Source: Pseudomonas frederiksbergensis
GTDB taxonomy: Bacteria > Pseudomonadota > Gammaproteobacteria > Pseudomonadales > Pseudomonadaceae
Assembly: GCF_003732705.1 (NCBI RefSeq)
Contig: NZ_MOBR01000008.1
Location: 496,001 to 560,000 of the forward strand
Direction of reading: 5' to 3'
DNA length: 64,000 nt
The notes under the pieces are model-generated. The model saw only the letters and a list, made by a program, of their open reading frames with translations, ran no database searches and was not told the DNA's origin. Shown here piece by piece: positions 37,772-46,935 of the stretch (positions are counted from its first letter, which is position 1; the number at the start of each line of letters is the position of its first letter). The translations under genes and the position numbers were made by a program.

Positions 37772-38477
37772 GGTGTTTCTCCTTTGCGTTGTGCCAGCCG
37801 AGATAGATAAAGAGGCCGAGCAGGGCGATCGCCATGGCGAACCACTGCACGGCATAAGCGATGTGTTTCTCCGGCCCCATGGCCACCACCGGCCAATCGG
37901 CCTGGTAGGACGCAGGGCCGGTTTCTTCACGTAATTCGTAGGCAAAGCCTTCGCGGTTCAGCGCGGTCCAGAGCTTGGCCGGTTCAACTGCCGTCACCAG
38001 TTGTGGCCAGGTTGTGGTGCTCGGGTCGGCGTGCAATTGGAAGGTGGCGCCGGGCGACACGTAGACCCAGGCATCAAGGCTCAACACCTGAGTGGGCGTT
38101 TTGAATTGTGGCGGCGTGCGCCGATCCGGCCACGGCAACCAGCCGCGATTGACCAGCAGCCAAAGCCCGGTCGCTTGATCACGAAACGGTTGCAACAACT
38201 CGACACCGACCTTGCCGTCTCGCTGGCGGTTATCCAGCAGCAAGCTGTGCTCGGCATCGAATTCACCGTGCAGGCGCACCCGGCGAAAGGCTGGATCTTG
38301 CGTGTTCAGCAGCTCGGAACTGGCCATCGGTTCGGCCGCCCGGCGCTCCGCGTAGGTTTGCAGCAGCGCGCTTTTCTCCGCGCCCCGGCTCAATTGCCAG
38401 AACCCCAGTGACACCAGCAGCGGCAACAGCAGCGCGACTACAATCGTCGGCACGATGCCCGGCCGGAAGCGCTTCAT
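37737..38477 (-). CDS. SURF1-family oxidase assembly protein
   Basis: The 246-residue protein has two terminal membrane segments and a periplasmic domain, with family motifs LGFWQLSRGAEKSAL, NRGWLPWPDRR and YAVQWFAMAIALLGLFIYLG. SURF1 helps insert heme A into subunit I of the aa3 oxidase. The frame is open to 38690, but the ATG at 38477 (MKRFRPGIVPT) is chosen because it begins just before the first membrane helix. Confidence 0.9.
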   Translation of the reverse strand: MKRFRPGIVPTIVVALLLPLLVSLGFWQLSRGAEKSALLQTYAERRAAEPMASSELLNTQDPAFRRVRLHGEFDAEHSLLLDNRQRDGKVGVELLQPFRDQATGLWLLVNRGWLPWPDRRTPPQFKTPTQVLSLDAWVYVSPGATFQLHADPSTTTWPQLVTAVEPAKLWTALNREGFAYELREETGPASYQADWPVVAMGPEKHIAYAVQWFAMAIALLGLFIYLGWHNAKEKHHGSSHESTQHV

Positions 38478-38547
38478 GACAGCGCCAGAAAGTCGGTGAT
38501 CGCGATAGCTATACTCAAATGCATCGCCTTTCCCCCGGAGTCTCACC

Positions 38548-38751
38548 ATGCTCAAAGCAGCCATCGTCCTGATGCTGATTGCCACGGTTGTCAGCCTGTT
38601 CAGCGGCCTGTTTTTTCTGGTCAAGGACGACAGCAGCTCGAACCGCCTGGTCATTGCCCTGAGTATTCGTGTTGCCCTGGCCGCCACCACCGTCGGCTTG
38701 ATCGCCTGGGGCTTTTTCAGCGGCCAACTGGTGTCCCATGTTCCGTGGTAG
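38548..38751 (+). CDS. Twin transmembrane protein, DUF2909
   Basis: This 67-residue hydrophobic protein has two membrane helices joined by a short polar loop (FLVKDDSSSNRLVIALSIRV), matching DUF2909. Its function is unknown; it is found beside SURF1 and coxC in pseudomonads. It is the only plus-strand gene in the oxidase cluster and is divergent from SURF1 by about 70 bp. A complex palindrome follows. Confidence 0.85.
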   Translation: MLKAAIVLMLIATVVSLFSGLFFLVKDDSSSNRLVIALSIRVALAATTVGLIAWGFFSGQLVSHVPW

Positions 38752-38756
38752 CTGCA

Positions 38757-38802
38757 AGCCGCAAGCTCAAAGCTGCAAGTTCAACGCTGCAAGCTTGCGG
38801 CT
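38757..38802. repeat. Palindrome AGCCGCAAGC/GCTTGCGGCT with internal CTGCAAG repeats
   Basis: A perfect 10-bp inverted repeat (38757-38766 and 38793-38802) contains several CTGCAAG/GCTGCAAG units between and around its arms. It differs from the REP family in the window. It lies at the convergent ends of the DUF2909 gene and coxC, so it could act as a transcript end. Confidence 0.7.
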
Positions 38803-38823
38803 TCAAACTTGCCGCTTGTCGCT

Positions 38824-39711
38824 CTAAAGCACATACACAAAAACAAATAAGCCGATCCAAACCACATCCACGAAGTGCCAGTACCAACTCGCCGCCTCGA
38901 AGCCGAACTGGTGCTCGTTATCAAAGTGCCCGCGCATGATCCGCATCAACATCACGAACAGGATGATGGTGCCGATGGTCACGTGGGCGCCGTGGAAACC
39001 GGTGAGCATGAAGAACGTCGCGCCGTAGATCCCCGAACCGAGGGTCAGCCCCAGTTCGTGGTAGGCGTGCATGTACTCTTCGGCCTGCAAGGCGAGGAAG
39101 CCGCAGCCCAGCAACACGGTGATCGCCAGCCAGATTTTCAGCGCGCCGCGATGGCCTTTTTTCAAGGCGTGGTGGGCGATGGTCACGGTGACGCTGGAGC
39201 TGACCAGCAAAATGGTGTTGATCAGCGGCAGGCCCCAAGGGCTGATGACTTCCTTGGGCGGTGGGAACAGTTTCGGGTCCGGCGTGTGCAGCAGCGGCCA
39301 GGCGAATTGGAAGTTTGGCCACAGCATATGCGCGATGCCTTTCGGGCCTTCACCCCCTAGCGCCGGGCCGGAGATGTGCCGCACGTAAAACAGCGCACCG
39401 AAGAAAGCGATGAAGAACATCACCTCGGAAAAGATGAACCAGCTCATGCCCCAGCGGAACGAGCGATCCAGCTGCGGGCTGTACAACCCCGCGCGGCTTT
39501 CCTTGATTACCGTGCCGAACCAGCCGAACAGCATGTACGCCAGCAACAGACCGCCGACGAAGAAGATCAGCGGGCCATGGGATTCCGGGCGGGCAGCCTT
39601 TAGGTCGTTGAACCAGGTCGCCAGGCCGAAAACCGTGACGAGCATGCCGACCGTGGCGATGATTGGCCATTTGCTCTGGGCCGGTACGTAATAGTGTTCA
39701 TGAGTTGCCAT
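38824..39711 (-). CDS. coxC: Cytochrome c oxidase subunit III
   Basis: The 295-residue membrane protein has seven helices and the family motifs RWGMSWFIFSEVMFFIAFFGALFY, GFHGAHVTIGTIIL and SWYWHFVDVVWIGLFVFVYVL. It supports proton uptake and stability of the aa3 oxidase. It follows the cox11 gene by 32 bp on the minus strand. Confidence 0.95.
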   Translation of the reverse strand: MATHEHYYVPAQSKWPIIATVGMLVTVFGLATWFNDLKAARPESHGPLIFFVGGLLLAYMLFGWFGTVIKESRAGLYSPQLDRSFRWGMSWFIFSEVMFFIAFFGALFYVRHISGPALGGEGPKGIAHMLWPNFQFAWPLLHTPDPKLFPPPKEVISPWGLPLINTILLVSSSVTVTIAHHALKKGHRGALKIWLAITVLLGCGFLALQAEEYMHAYHELGLTLGSGIYGATFFMLTGFHGAHVTIGTIILFVMLMRIMRGHFDNEHQFGFEAASWYWHFVDVVWIGLFVFVYVL

Positions 39712-39743
39712 TTATTGTTCTCCTTATCGGGCACGCTTAACGC

Positions 39744-40301
39744 CTAGCCGCCGGTGCTTGCAGCAACAGCCACGGGCGGATGACGTGCGGTGATATCGAA
39801 CAGCGTGTAGGACAGCGTCAGGTGCTTCACATCCTTGGGCATGTCACGGTCAACAATGAAACGTACCGGCATCTCGATCCGTTGACCGGGCTGCAGCACT
39901 TGCTGGGTAAAGCAGAAACATTCGGTCTTGTGGAAGTACGCCGCCGCTTCGCTGGGCGCGATACTCGGCACCGCCTGGGCGCTCATCGGGTGATCGGTGG
40001 GGTTGTAGGCGACGAAAATCATCTCGTTCACCGCCCCCGGATGGGCCGTCAGCTCGTTACCCTTGGGATAAAACTCCCAGACCATGTCGGCGTTGTTGGT
40101 CGACAAGAACTGCACGCGCACTTGTCGTGAGGTATCGACCACTTGCGAACCTTCGTACTGCCCGGCGGTTTTGCCGTTGATGCCGAAGGCCTTGCACATC
40201 ACGTCGTAGATCGGCACCAAGGCAAACCCGAACACAAACATCGCGACCACCACCATCAGCAGGCGAGTGACCAGTTTTTTCAACGAAATCGAATCAGCCA
40301 T
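39744..40301 (-). CDS. ctaG: Cox11/CtaG copper chaperone for CuB
   Basis: The 185-residue protein has a single N-terminal membrane helix (VVVAMFVFGFALVPIYDVMCKAFG) and a periplasmic copper-binding domain with the CFCFTQQ motif (ECFCF) typical of Cox11. It delivers copper to the CuB site of subunit I. The frame is open to 40358, but the ATG at 40301 is the natural start. A REP pair separates it from the upstream coxA stop. Confidence 0.92.
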   Translation of the reverse strand: MADSISLKKLVTRLLMVVVAMFVFGFALVPIYDVMCKAFGINGKTAGQYEGSQVVDTSRQVRVQFLSTNNADMVWEFYPKGNELTAHPGAVNEMIFVAYNPTDHPMSAQAVPSIAPSEAAAYFHKTECFCFTQQVLQPGQRIEMPVRFIVDRDMPKDVKHLTLSYTLFDITARHPPVAVAASTGG

Positions 40302-40326
40302 GGTGCTTGACCTCTGCCGAGAATCC

Positions 40327-40414
40327 TGTGGGAGCGAGCCTGCTCGCGAAGCAGACACCGCGGTTCAGCAGGCAGACCGCGTCATCGTTCTTCGCGAGCA
40401 GGCTCGCTCCCACA
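40327..40414. repeat. REP pair inside the cox operon
   Basis: Arms TGTGGGAGCGAGCCTGCTCG (from 40327) and its complement (ending 40414) lie between the coxA stop and the cox11 start, which are on the same strand. This is one of the few REP pairs here placed between co-directional genes. Confidence 0.9.
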
Positions 40415-40427
40415 AAGGGCCGGGTGT

Positions 40428-42017
40428 TCATTTCACTTCCGGCGGGGTGGTAAAGGTGTGATACGGCGCCGGCGACGGCACGCTCCACTCCAGGCCCTCG
40501 GCCCCTTCCCACGGTTTGGCCGGTGCTGGCGGGCCGCCGCGGATGGTCTTGATCACGATGAACAGGAAGAACAACTGCGTGGTGCCGAACATGAACGCGC
40601 CAATCGACGACACCATGTTGAAGTCGGCGAATTGCAGGTTGTAGTCCGGAATCCGCCGCGGCATGCCCGCCAGTCCCACGAAGTGCATCGGGAAGAAGGT
40701 CAGGTTCATGCCCACGAACGACAGCCAGAAGTGCAGCTTGCCCAGGGTTTCGTCGTACATGTGGCCGGTCCATTTCGGCAGCCAGTAGTACGCCGAGGCG
40801 AAGATCCCGAAGATCGCCCCCGGCACCAGCACGTAGTGGAAATGCGCGACCACGAAGTAGGTGTCCTGGTACTGGAAGTCCGCCGGGGCGATGGCCAGCA
40901 TCAGCCCGGAGAAACCACCGATGGAGAACAGGATCACGAACGCCACCGCGAACAGCATCGGTGTTTCGAAGGTCAGCGAGCCTTGCCACATGGTGCTCGC
41001 CCAGTTGAACACCTTCACGCCGGTGGGCACCGCGATCAGCAGTGTCGCGTACATGAAGAACAACTCGCCCACCAACGGAATGCCGACCACAAACATGTGG
41101 TGCGCCCAGACGATAAACGAGAGGAACGCGATGCTCGCCGTGGCGTAGACCATCGAGGTGTAGCCGAACAGCGGCTTGCGCGAGAAGGTCGGGATGATCG
41201 AGCTGACGGCGCCGAAGGCCGGCAGGATCATGATGTACACCTCGGGATGCCCGAAGAACCAGAATACATGCTGGAACAAAACCGGATCACCGCCACCCGC
41301 CGCACTGAAGAAACTGGTGCCGAAGTGGATGTCCATCAGCATCATCGTCACGCACCCGGCCAGTACCGGCATCACCGCGATCAGCAGGAACGCGGTGATC
41401 AGCCAGGTCCAGACGAACAGCGGCATTTTCATCAGCGTCATGCCGGGGGCGCGCAGGTTGAGGATGGTGGCGATCACGTTGATCGCGCCCATGATCGAGC
41501 TGATGCCCATCAAGTGGATGGCGAAGATAAAGAACGTCACGCTTTCCGGGGCGTAGGTCGTGGAGAGCGGGGCGTAGAAGGTCCAGCCGAAGTTCGGTCC
41601 GCCACCTGCGGTGAACAGGGTCGACACCAACAAAATGAACGCCGCCGGCAACAGCCAGAAGCTGAAGTTGTTCATCCGTGGCAGGGCCATGTCCGGCGCG
41701 CCGATCATCAACGGGATCATCCAGTTGGCAAGACCGACAAACGCCGGCATCACCGCACCGAAGACCATTACCAGGCCGTGCATGGTGGTCATCTGGTTGA
41801 AGAACGCCGGTTCGACAATTTGCAGTCCGGGCTGAAACAGCTCGGCGCGAATCACCATGGCGAACGAGCCACCCAGCAGGAACATGGAAAACGCGAACCA
41901 CAGGTACAGCGTGCCGATGTCCTTGTGGTTGGTGGTCAACACCCAGCGCATCAAGCCCTTGGCGGGGCCGTGGGCGTGGTCGGTGGCGTGACCATGATCA
42001 TCGATGACAGCACTCAT
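40428..42017 (-). CDS. coxA: Cytochrome c oxidase subunit I
   Basis: The 529-residue protein has twelve membrane helices with the haem-copper oxidase signature. CuB and haem ligands are seen in WFFGHPEVYIMILPAFG (His-Tyr pair), WAHHMFVVG and VAHFHYVL. It is the catalytic subunit, with heme a, heme a3 and CuB. It lies 82 bp after coxB on the same strand. Confidence 0.96.
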   Translation of the reverse strand: MSAVIDDHGHATDHAHGPAKGLMRWVLTTNHKDIGTLYLWFAFSMFLLGGSFAMVIRAELFQPGLQIVEPAFFNQMTTMHGLVMVFGAVMPAFVGLANWMIPLMIGAPDMALPRMNNFSFWLLPAAFILLVSTLFTAGGGPNFGWTFYAPLSTTYAPESVTFFIFAIHLMGISSIMGAINVIATILNLRAPGMTLMKMPLFVWTWLITAFLLIAVMPVLAGCVTMMLMDIHFGTSFFSAAGGGDPVLFQHVFWFFGHPEVYIMILPAFGAVSSIIPTFSRKPLFGYTSMVYATASIAFLSFIVWAHHMFVVGIPLVGELFFMYATLLIAVPTGVKVFNWASTMWQGSLTFETPMLFAVAFVILFSIGGFSGLMLAIAPADFQYQDTYFVVAHFHYVLVPGAIFGIFASAYYWLPKWTGHMYDETLGKLHFWLSFVGMNLTFFPMHFVGLAGMPRRIPDYNLQFADFNMVSSIGAFMFGTTQLFFLFIVIKTIRGGPPAPAKPWEGAEGLEWSVPSPAPYHTFTTPPEVK

Positions 42018-42099
42018 GGCCGTTCTCCTGAGAACGAATGGGCTGGGCAGGCCGGGGCGCGTTGCCCCGACCGGTTCCTTACGTACGCGATAGACCGGG

Positions 42100-43227
42100 T
42101 CATTTGCTTTCCGCCTGTTTCAGCTCCAGCACTTCTTTAGGCGTGACCATGTCGCCTTTGTTGTTGCCCCAGGCGTTACGTTCATAGGTCACGACCGCCG
42201 CGATATCGACTTCCGAAAGCTGCTTGCCGAACGCCGCCATCGCGGTGCCAGGCTTGCCGAAGTACACGCGGTGCAGGTGATCGGCTTTTGGTCCGGTGGC
42301 AATTGGCGAGCCTTTGAGCGCCGGGAACATCGGCGGCAAGCCCTGGCCTTCGGCCTGGTGACAGGCCACGCACGTGGTGTGGTAGATCTTGTCGCCGCGC
42401 TCTTTCAGCTCGTCGAGGGTCCATTCCTTGCTGGTCAGCTCTTTGAGTTGCAGGGCTTCGGCCTTGCGCTCGGCCAGCCACTTGTCGTAATCGGCCTTTT
42501 CCTTGACCTCGACCACGATCGGCATGAAGCCGTGATCCTTGCCGCACAACTCGGCGCACTGGCCACGGTAGATGCCGGGCTTGTCGATGCGGGTCCAGGC
42601 TTCGTTGACGAACCCCGGAATCGCATCGCGCTTGACCGCGAAGGCCGGCACCCACCACGAGTGGATGACGTCGGCGGAAGTCACCAGGAAGCGCACCTTG
42701 GCGCCAATCGGCAGCACCAATGGCTTGTCGACCTCAAGCAAGTAGTGCTCGCCCTTGGCTTCCTTGTTGTGGATCTGATCCTGGGGCGTGGCCAGGTTGC
42801 TGAAGAATTCAACGTCCTGGCCCAGATATTTGTAATGCCACTTCCACTGGTAGCCGGTGATCTGGATATCGATATCCGGCTCACTGGCGTCGTACATCTT
42901 GATCAGGGTGGCAGTCGCGGGAACCGCCATGGCCACCAGGATGATGAAGGGCACGATGGTCCAGAGGATTTCGACGGTGGTGCTTTCATGAAATTTGGCG
43001 GCCACCTGCCCCGTGGAGCGGCGGTGGACCATCATCGACCAGAACATGGCGCCGAAGACGATGATGCCGATGACTACACAGATCCAGAAAATGGTCATGT
43101 GCAGGTCGAATACTGCGTGACTGATTTCAGTCGCTCCCGGCGCCATATTCACAGTCCAGGCCGCTTGTGCCTGGCTGAAAATTGACCACAACAGGAGGCC
43201 CATCCAGACGTGTGGATGTCGCATCAT
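42100..43227 (-). CDS. coxB: Cytochrome c oxidase subunit II with fused cytochrome c domain
   Basis: The 375-residue protein has a signal peptide, two membrane helices, and a cupredoxin domain with CuA ligands (CAELCGKDHGFM and the upstream H of VIHSWWVP). A C-terminal cytochrome c domain carries one haem site, CVACHQ. It takes electrons from cytochrome c into the aa3 enzyme; the extra haem makes it caa3-like. Two adjacent ATGs (43227 and 43224) are equivalent start options. Confidence 0.95.
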   Translation of the reverse strand: MMRHPHVWMGLLLWSIFSQAQAAWTVNMAPGATEISHAVFDLHMTIFWICVVIGIIVFGAMFWSMMVHRRSTGQVAAKFHESTTVEILWTIVPFIILVAMAVPATATLIKMYDASEPDIDIQITGYQWKWHYKYLGQDVEFFSNLATPQDQIHNKEAKGEHYLLEVDKPLVLPIGAKVRFLVTSADVIHSWWVPAFAVKRDAIPGFVNEAWTRIDKPGIYRGQCAELCGKDHGFMPIVVEVKEKADYDKWLAERKAEALQLKELTSKEWTLDELKERGDKIYHTTCVACHQAEGQGLPPMFPALKGSPIATGPKADHLHRVYFGKPGTAMAAFGKQLSEVDIAAVVTYERNAWGNNKGDMVTPKEVLELKQAESK

Positions 43228-43598
43228 TGCGGGTTCCCCTTATCGTTCTTGTTATCCCGCCGGCTTTCACCTGCGGCAAGGGAGCGGCTTTTTCAGACTA
43301 CGAACTTGAATCGCCGAGCCTTGCTGCATATGCAGTCGGGCGTCATCAGCTAACTCCATTCCCACCCGAGTATAGACAGCGACTGTCACCTCGCAACGTG
43401 ATGGCGTAAATGATCTGAAACAGGTGGGACTTGCGTTCAAGGTCACGAATGGAGAAGGATGCAGACGAGTGGTGGCAAATCGATATAACTTTGGCGTCTC
43501 AAGGATGAAATAATTATGACAAATGCGTCTTAGCCTTTTTCATAAGCCAGCTAACTTATGTCTTCCCTATTTCATTGCCTTTGTTTCCTGGAGTTTTC
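43228..43598. other. 371-bp divergent promoter region of coxB
   Basis: No gene is seen. The region is the divergent space between coxB (minus) and the hypothetical gene at 43599 (plus). It contains AT-rich stretches near 43480-43525 suited to promoters. No clear operator was recognised. Confidence 0.5.
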
Positions 43599-44249
43599 AT
43601 GAACACCGCCGCATTGCGCGAGCAGATCCAAAAAGCCCAACAACATGAGGCCGAGACCGGCCTGTTAACTCGTCAACTGGAAACCCAACTGCCGCACCTG
43701 CACGCTGCCATCCAATTGCCGGACGTCGACGCCAACGGCGTGATGACCCGGTTTGTGGCCGCTTATATAGAGCAAGTACCGGACCTGTTGGACGCCGCCA
43801 ATGATGTCGCACGGGAAGCGGGCATCGAATCGCAGATCAAACCGGTGCTGAAAATCGCCGAGCAGTTCTTCCTCCAGCCGCCGGCGATCATGACCGGGCA
43901 TATCGGCCTTGATAGCCTGCTGGACGAAGCTTATCTGGCGCATCGGTTGGTTGAAGAGGTCAATGACCTGTACATCAAGCATTTTGGCCAGCCACTGATC
44001 CCATTGGACATGACTGTTGCCAACCTGATTGCCCACCAATTGATCGGCGAAGAATTCGCCAACCAACTGGATGAGGCGGTGCATCACGCCGTGGACGAGA
44101 TGCTTAACGAAGACAGTTTCGCGCTGGAATCGGTGGAGGCCTACCGCGAGAAACTCAACAGCCCGGACACCGGCGCCGCGTGGAAACGCTGGCCGTGCCT
44201 GTCGCGCCAATTGGGCGTGGGCCTGGAGCTGGATCAGCCAGCGGCCTAA
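43599..44249 (+). CDS. Conserved hypothetical protein, helical
   Basis: The 216-residue protein is acidic and helical, with no signal peptide or membrane segment and no recognised domain. Notable stretches are IMTGHIGLDSLLDEAYLAHRLVEEVNDLY and HQLIGEEFANQLDEAVHHAVDEML. The ATG at 43599 follows TCCTGGAG, a fair ribosome binding site; an upstream ATG at 43575 is less likely. Homologues are expected next to cox genes in pseudomonads. A REP pair follows. Confidence 0.7.
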   Translation: MNTAALREQIQKAQQHEAETGLLTRQLETQLPHLHAAIQLPDVDANGVMTRFVAAYIEQVPDLLDAANDVAREAGIESQIKPVLKIAEQFFLQPPAIMTGHIGLDSLLDEAYLAHRLVEEVNDLYIKHFGQPLIPLDMTVANLIAHQLIGEEFANQLDEAVHHAVDEMLNEDSFALESVEAYREKLNSPDTGAAWKRWPCLSRQLGVGLELDQPAA

Positions 44250-44263
44250 GCGACACATATCCC

Positions 44264-44337
44264 TGTAGGAGCGAGGCTTGCCCGCGAAGCTTTTGGCGTA
44301 CTTGAAGACGCCTTCGCGGGCAAGCCTCGCTCCTACA
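44264..44337. repeat. Paired REP palindrome (TGTAGGAGCGAGGCTTGCCCGCGA class)
   Basis: Inverted arms of about 26 nt at 44264-44289 and 44312-44337 flank a short spacer. It marks the convergent ends of the hypothetical gene and the SulP transporter gene. Confidence 0.9.
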
Positions 44338-44343
44338 GGTTAT

Positions 44344-45870
44344 TTACCCGGCAGAACCTACGCCGGACGTGGTTCGTAAACGCCCCTCCAACCGACGCTT
44401 CAACCCCCGCGCCTCAATCAGCAGCTTCGAACCCTTGGCCGCATTCGCCCGGCCCCACTCCTCAAGCAACTCCAGACACGAATGGTCGATGTAGCTCAGG
44501 TTATTGAGCGGCACATGCACCGTCGAGCCCGCTGGAATGGTACCCAGCACCTGGGTCAGCGCCGGCACCTTGAGAAAGGTCGCCGCGCCGATCAAGCGCA
44601 GTTCCATTTCGCCGTCCTGGGGCAGGTCGATCAGGCTGATTTTCAGCCGTGAAGCTTTCCACGCCAGTTTGGCCAGGGTCAGGCCAAAGCCGATCAGCAC
44701 GCCAGTCAGCAGGTCGGTGAAGATGATTGCCAGGGCGGTCGCCGCGTAGGTGAACATCGGCATCCGGCCATAACGCCCCAGGCCGCGAAAGGCCTTGAGG
44801 TCCACCAGTTTGAAACCGGTGTAGACCAGCACACCCGCCAGGCTCGCCACCGGAATGCTTTGCAGCACGCTGGACAGCAACAGCACGAACGCCAGCAGCC
44901 ACAGGCCATGGAAGATCGCCGAGTATCGCGTGGTGGCGCCGGCCTGAACGTTGGCTGAGCTGCGCACGATCACGCCAGTCATCGGCAATGCCCCGAGCAA
45001 GCCGCAGAGCATATTGCCCACGCCTTGCGCCGACAATTCGCGGTCGAAGTCCGAGCGCTGGCCGCTGTGCATGCGGTCCACGGCGGCGGCGGAGAGCAGG
45101 GTTTCGGCGCTGGCGATGAAGGCTACGGCAAATGCCGCGATCAAAATCGTCGGATCGGCCAGGTTGAGCAGGTCCGCCGGTTTCAGCCAGTCGATGGCTT
45201 CGGCCAGGTTGGCCGGGACTTCCACGCGCTTGACCTGCAAGGCGAGCATCAGGCTGGCGACCGTCGCCAGACCGACACCGAGCAAGGCACCCGGAACGAA
45301 ACGCAAAGAATGTGGGCGGAATTTTTCCCACAGCCACATCACCGCAATCGTTGCCAACCCGAGCAAACCGGCCTGCCAGCCAAAGGACGGCAAGGCCTGC
45401 ACCACCGCGGCCGGGAAGGCTGCGAGGTTATCCAGCCCCGACGGTTTGGGCACGGCGTCGAGCATCACATGCACCTGTGACAGCACGATCAACACGCCAA
45501 TCCCGGCGAGCATGCCGTAGACCACCGCCGGTGCCGTCACCCGGAACCAACAACCTAATTTGAAGCGACCGGCCAGCAGTTGCAGAAAACCCGCCAGCAG
45601 CAGGATCGGCCCGAGCATGGCAATGCCATGCTGACGCACCAGCTCGAACACCAAAACGGCCAGACCTGCGGCCGGACCGCTGACTTGCAGCGGTGAACCG
45701 GCAATCCAGCCTACTACCAGACCGCCGATGATCCCGGTGATCAGGCCTTTGGCGGGCGGCAACCCCGAAGCGATGGCGATACCCATGCACAAAGGCAGGG
45801 CCACCAGGAACACAACCACGGACGCCAGCAGCTCCCGTGGCAGAACAGCTTTCAATTGCGCAGCACGCAT
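44344..45870 (-). CDS. SulP-family inorganic anion transporter
   Basis: The 508-residue protein has the SulP fold with about 12-14 membrane segments and motifs LPLCMGIAIASGLPPAKGLITGIIGG and SGPAAGLAVLVFEL. A STAS domain at the C-terminus includes NNLSYIDHSCLELLEEW. Substrates in the family include sulfate and bicarbonate. Its gene lies 90 bp downstream of a beta-carbonic anhydrase gene on the same strand, which favours bicarbonate (inference). Confidence 0.88.
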   Translation of the reverse strand: MRAAQLKAVLPRELLASVVVFLVALPLCMGIAIASGLPPAKGLITGIIGGLVVGWIAGSPLQVSGPAAGLAVLVFELVRQHGIAMLGPILLLAGFLQLLAGRFKLGCWFRVTAPAVVYGMLAGIGVLIVLSQVHVMLDAVPKPSGLDNLAAFPAAVVQALPSFGWQAGLLGLATIAVMWLWEKFRPHSLRFVPGALLGVGLATVASLMLALQVKRVEVPANLAEAIDWLKPADLLNLADPTILIAAFAVAFIASAETLLSAAAVDRMHSGQRSDFDRELSAQGVGNMLCGLLGALPMTGVIVRSSANVQAGATTRYSAIFHGLWLLAFVLLLSSVLQSIPVASLAGVLVYTGFKLVDLKAFRGLGRYGRMPMFTYAATALAIIFTDLLTGVLIGFGLTLAKLAWKASRLKISLIDLPQDGEMELRLIGAATFLKVPALTQVLGTIPAGSTVHVPLNNLSYIDHSCLELLEEWGRANAAKGSKLLIEARGLKRRLEGRLRTTSGVGSAG

Positions 45871-45960
45871 AGGGATTCTCCCGAATTTTTCTTCAGGCGT
45901 GAAAAAGCCAGGCTGCTCAATCGGCAGCCTCGGCTAAACCACACAATGATTTAGGAGGAT

Positions 45961-46692
45961 TTAGAAGCGCGCTTTAGGCGTCGCCACCGGAATCGGATGA
46001 CTGCCATCCAGAGGCAGGAATCGACCCTGGTCCGCGTCATAAGCTCTGATTTCGCTGGTTTCGATGCTGTAGACCCAGCCATGGATAAACAGATGACCGT
46101 TGGCCATGCGCGAGGCCACCGATGGGTGTGTGCGCAGATGCTGCAACTGGGCGATCACATTCTCTTCAGTGAGGATGTGCATGCTTTCGCTTTCGTTGGC
46201 GCAGTTACAGTTTTCCTGAACCATGGTTTTCGCCACTTCGGCATGCCGCAGCCAGGCTTTGACCGTGGGCATTTTTTCCAGGCTTTGCGGGTTGAGCACT
46301 GCGCGCATGGCGCCGCAGTCGGAGTGCCCACAAATGATGATGTGTTGCACGCCGAGGGCCAGCACCGCGTATTCGATGGCGGTGGAAACGCCGCCGTTCA
46401 TTTGCCCATAAGGTGGCACAACGTTGCCGACGTTACGGGTCACGAACAAATCGCCCGGGGAGCTTTGGGTAATCAACTCCGGCACGATGCGCGAATCGGC
46501 GCAGGTAATGAACATCGCCCGGGGATTCTGGGCCGTGGCGAGTTTCTTGAAGAGCTCTTCCTGCTGCGGAAAGATCTCGTGATGAAAATGCAAAAAGCCG
46601 TCAACGATATGCTTCAGCGCTGCATCGGCGGATTCCGCCTCGGGGAGCGCTTGCGCCGACGCAGCCAGCGGCTGTTTATCCTTGTCACTCAT
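45961..46692 (-). CDS. Beta-class carbonic anhydrase
   Basis: The 243-residue protein has the beta-CA zinc site: Cys in ITCADSRIVPEL and the His/Cys pair in CGHSDCGAMRA. It interconverts CO2 and bicarbonate, in the cytoplasm as no signal is seen. It probably works with the SulP transporter encoded 90 bp downstream. In P. aeruginosa the corresponding locus (PA0102) encodes a characterised beta-CA. Confidence 0.93.
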   Translation of the reverse strand: MSDKDKQPLAASAQALPEAESADAALKHIVDGFLHFHHEIFPQQEELFKKLATAQNPRAMFITCADSRIVPELITQSSPGDLFVTRNVGNVVPPYGQMNGGVSTAIEYAVLALGVQHIIICGHSDCGAMRAVLNPQSLEKMPTVKAWLRHAEVAKTMVQENCNCANESESMHILTEENVIAQLQHLRTHPSVASRMANGHLFIHGWVYSIETSEIRAYDADQGRFLPLDGSHPIPVATPKARF

Positions 46693-46865
46693 GATTCATC
46701 CTCTTTGACGGAGTCGGGAAAGTGTCCCGTTTTATCCGGTATGAAGCCAGTGGCTGTTTAAAAAACGTCCAGGTCGTAATTCCAGACCCGTCAGTCACTC
46801 GATGAACAAGGTAACCGTCGAAACTTAACTCAAACTGAATCAAACGCTCTAGAACGTGTGTTCCA

Positions 46866-46884
46866 GGTCACAAAAAACGTGACC
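46866..46884. other. Inverted repeat GGTCAC/GTGACC upstream of the carbonic anhydrase
   Basis: A perfect 6-bp inverted repeat with a 7-nt AT-rich spacer (AAAAAAC) lies between the carbonic anhydrase start and the radical SAM stop. It could be an operator for the carbonic anhydrase/SulP pair or a weak transcript end. No regulator is assigned. Confidence 0.35.
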
Positions 46885-46935
46885 AGCGTAATGGCGCAGT
46901 GCCTTTTACCCTACTCAACCTTAGGCCAATTGTCC

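Noticed and set aside
40458..42140. 560-codon open frame on the plus strand
   Set aside because: It is antisense to coxA, with a His/Arg/Gln-rich low-complexity product. It is a high-GC shadow of a well-supported gene.
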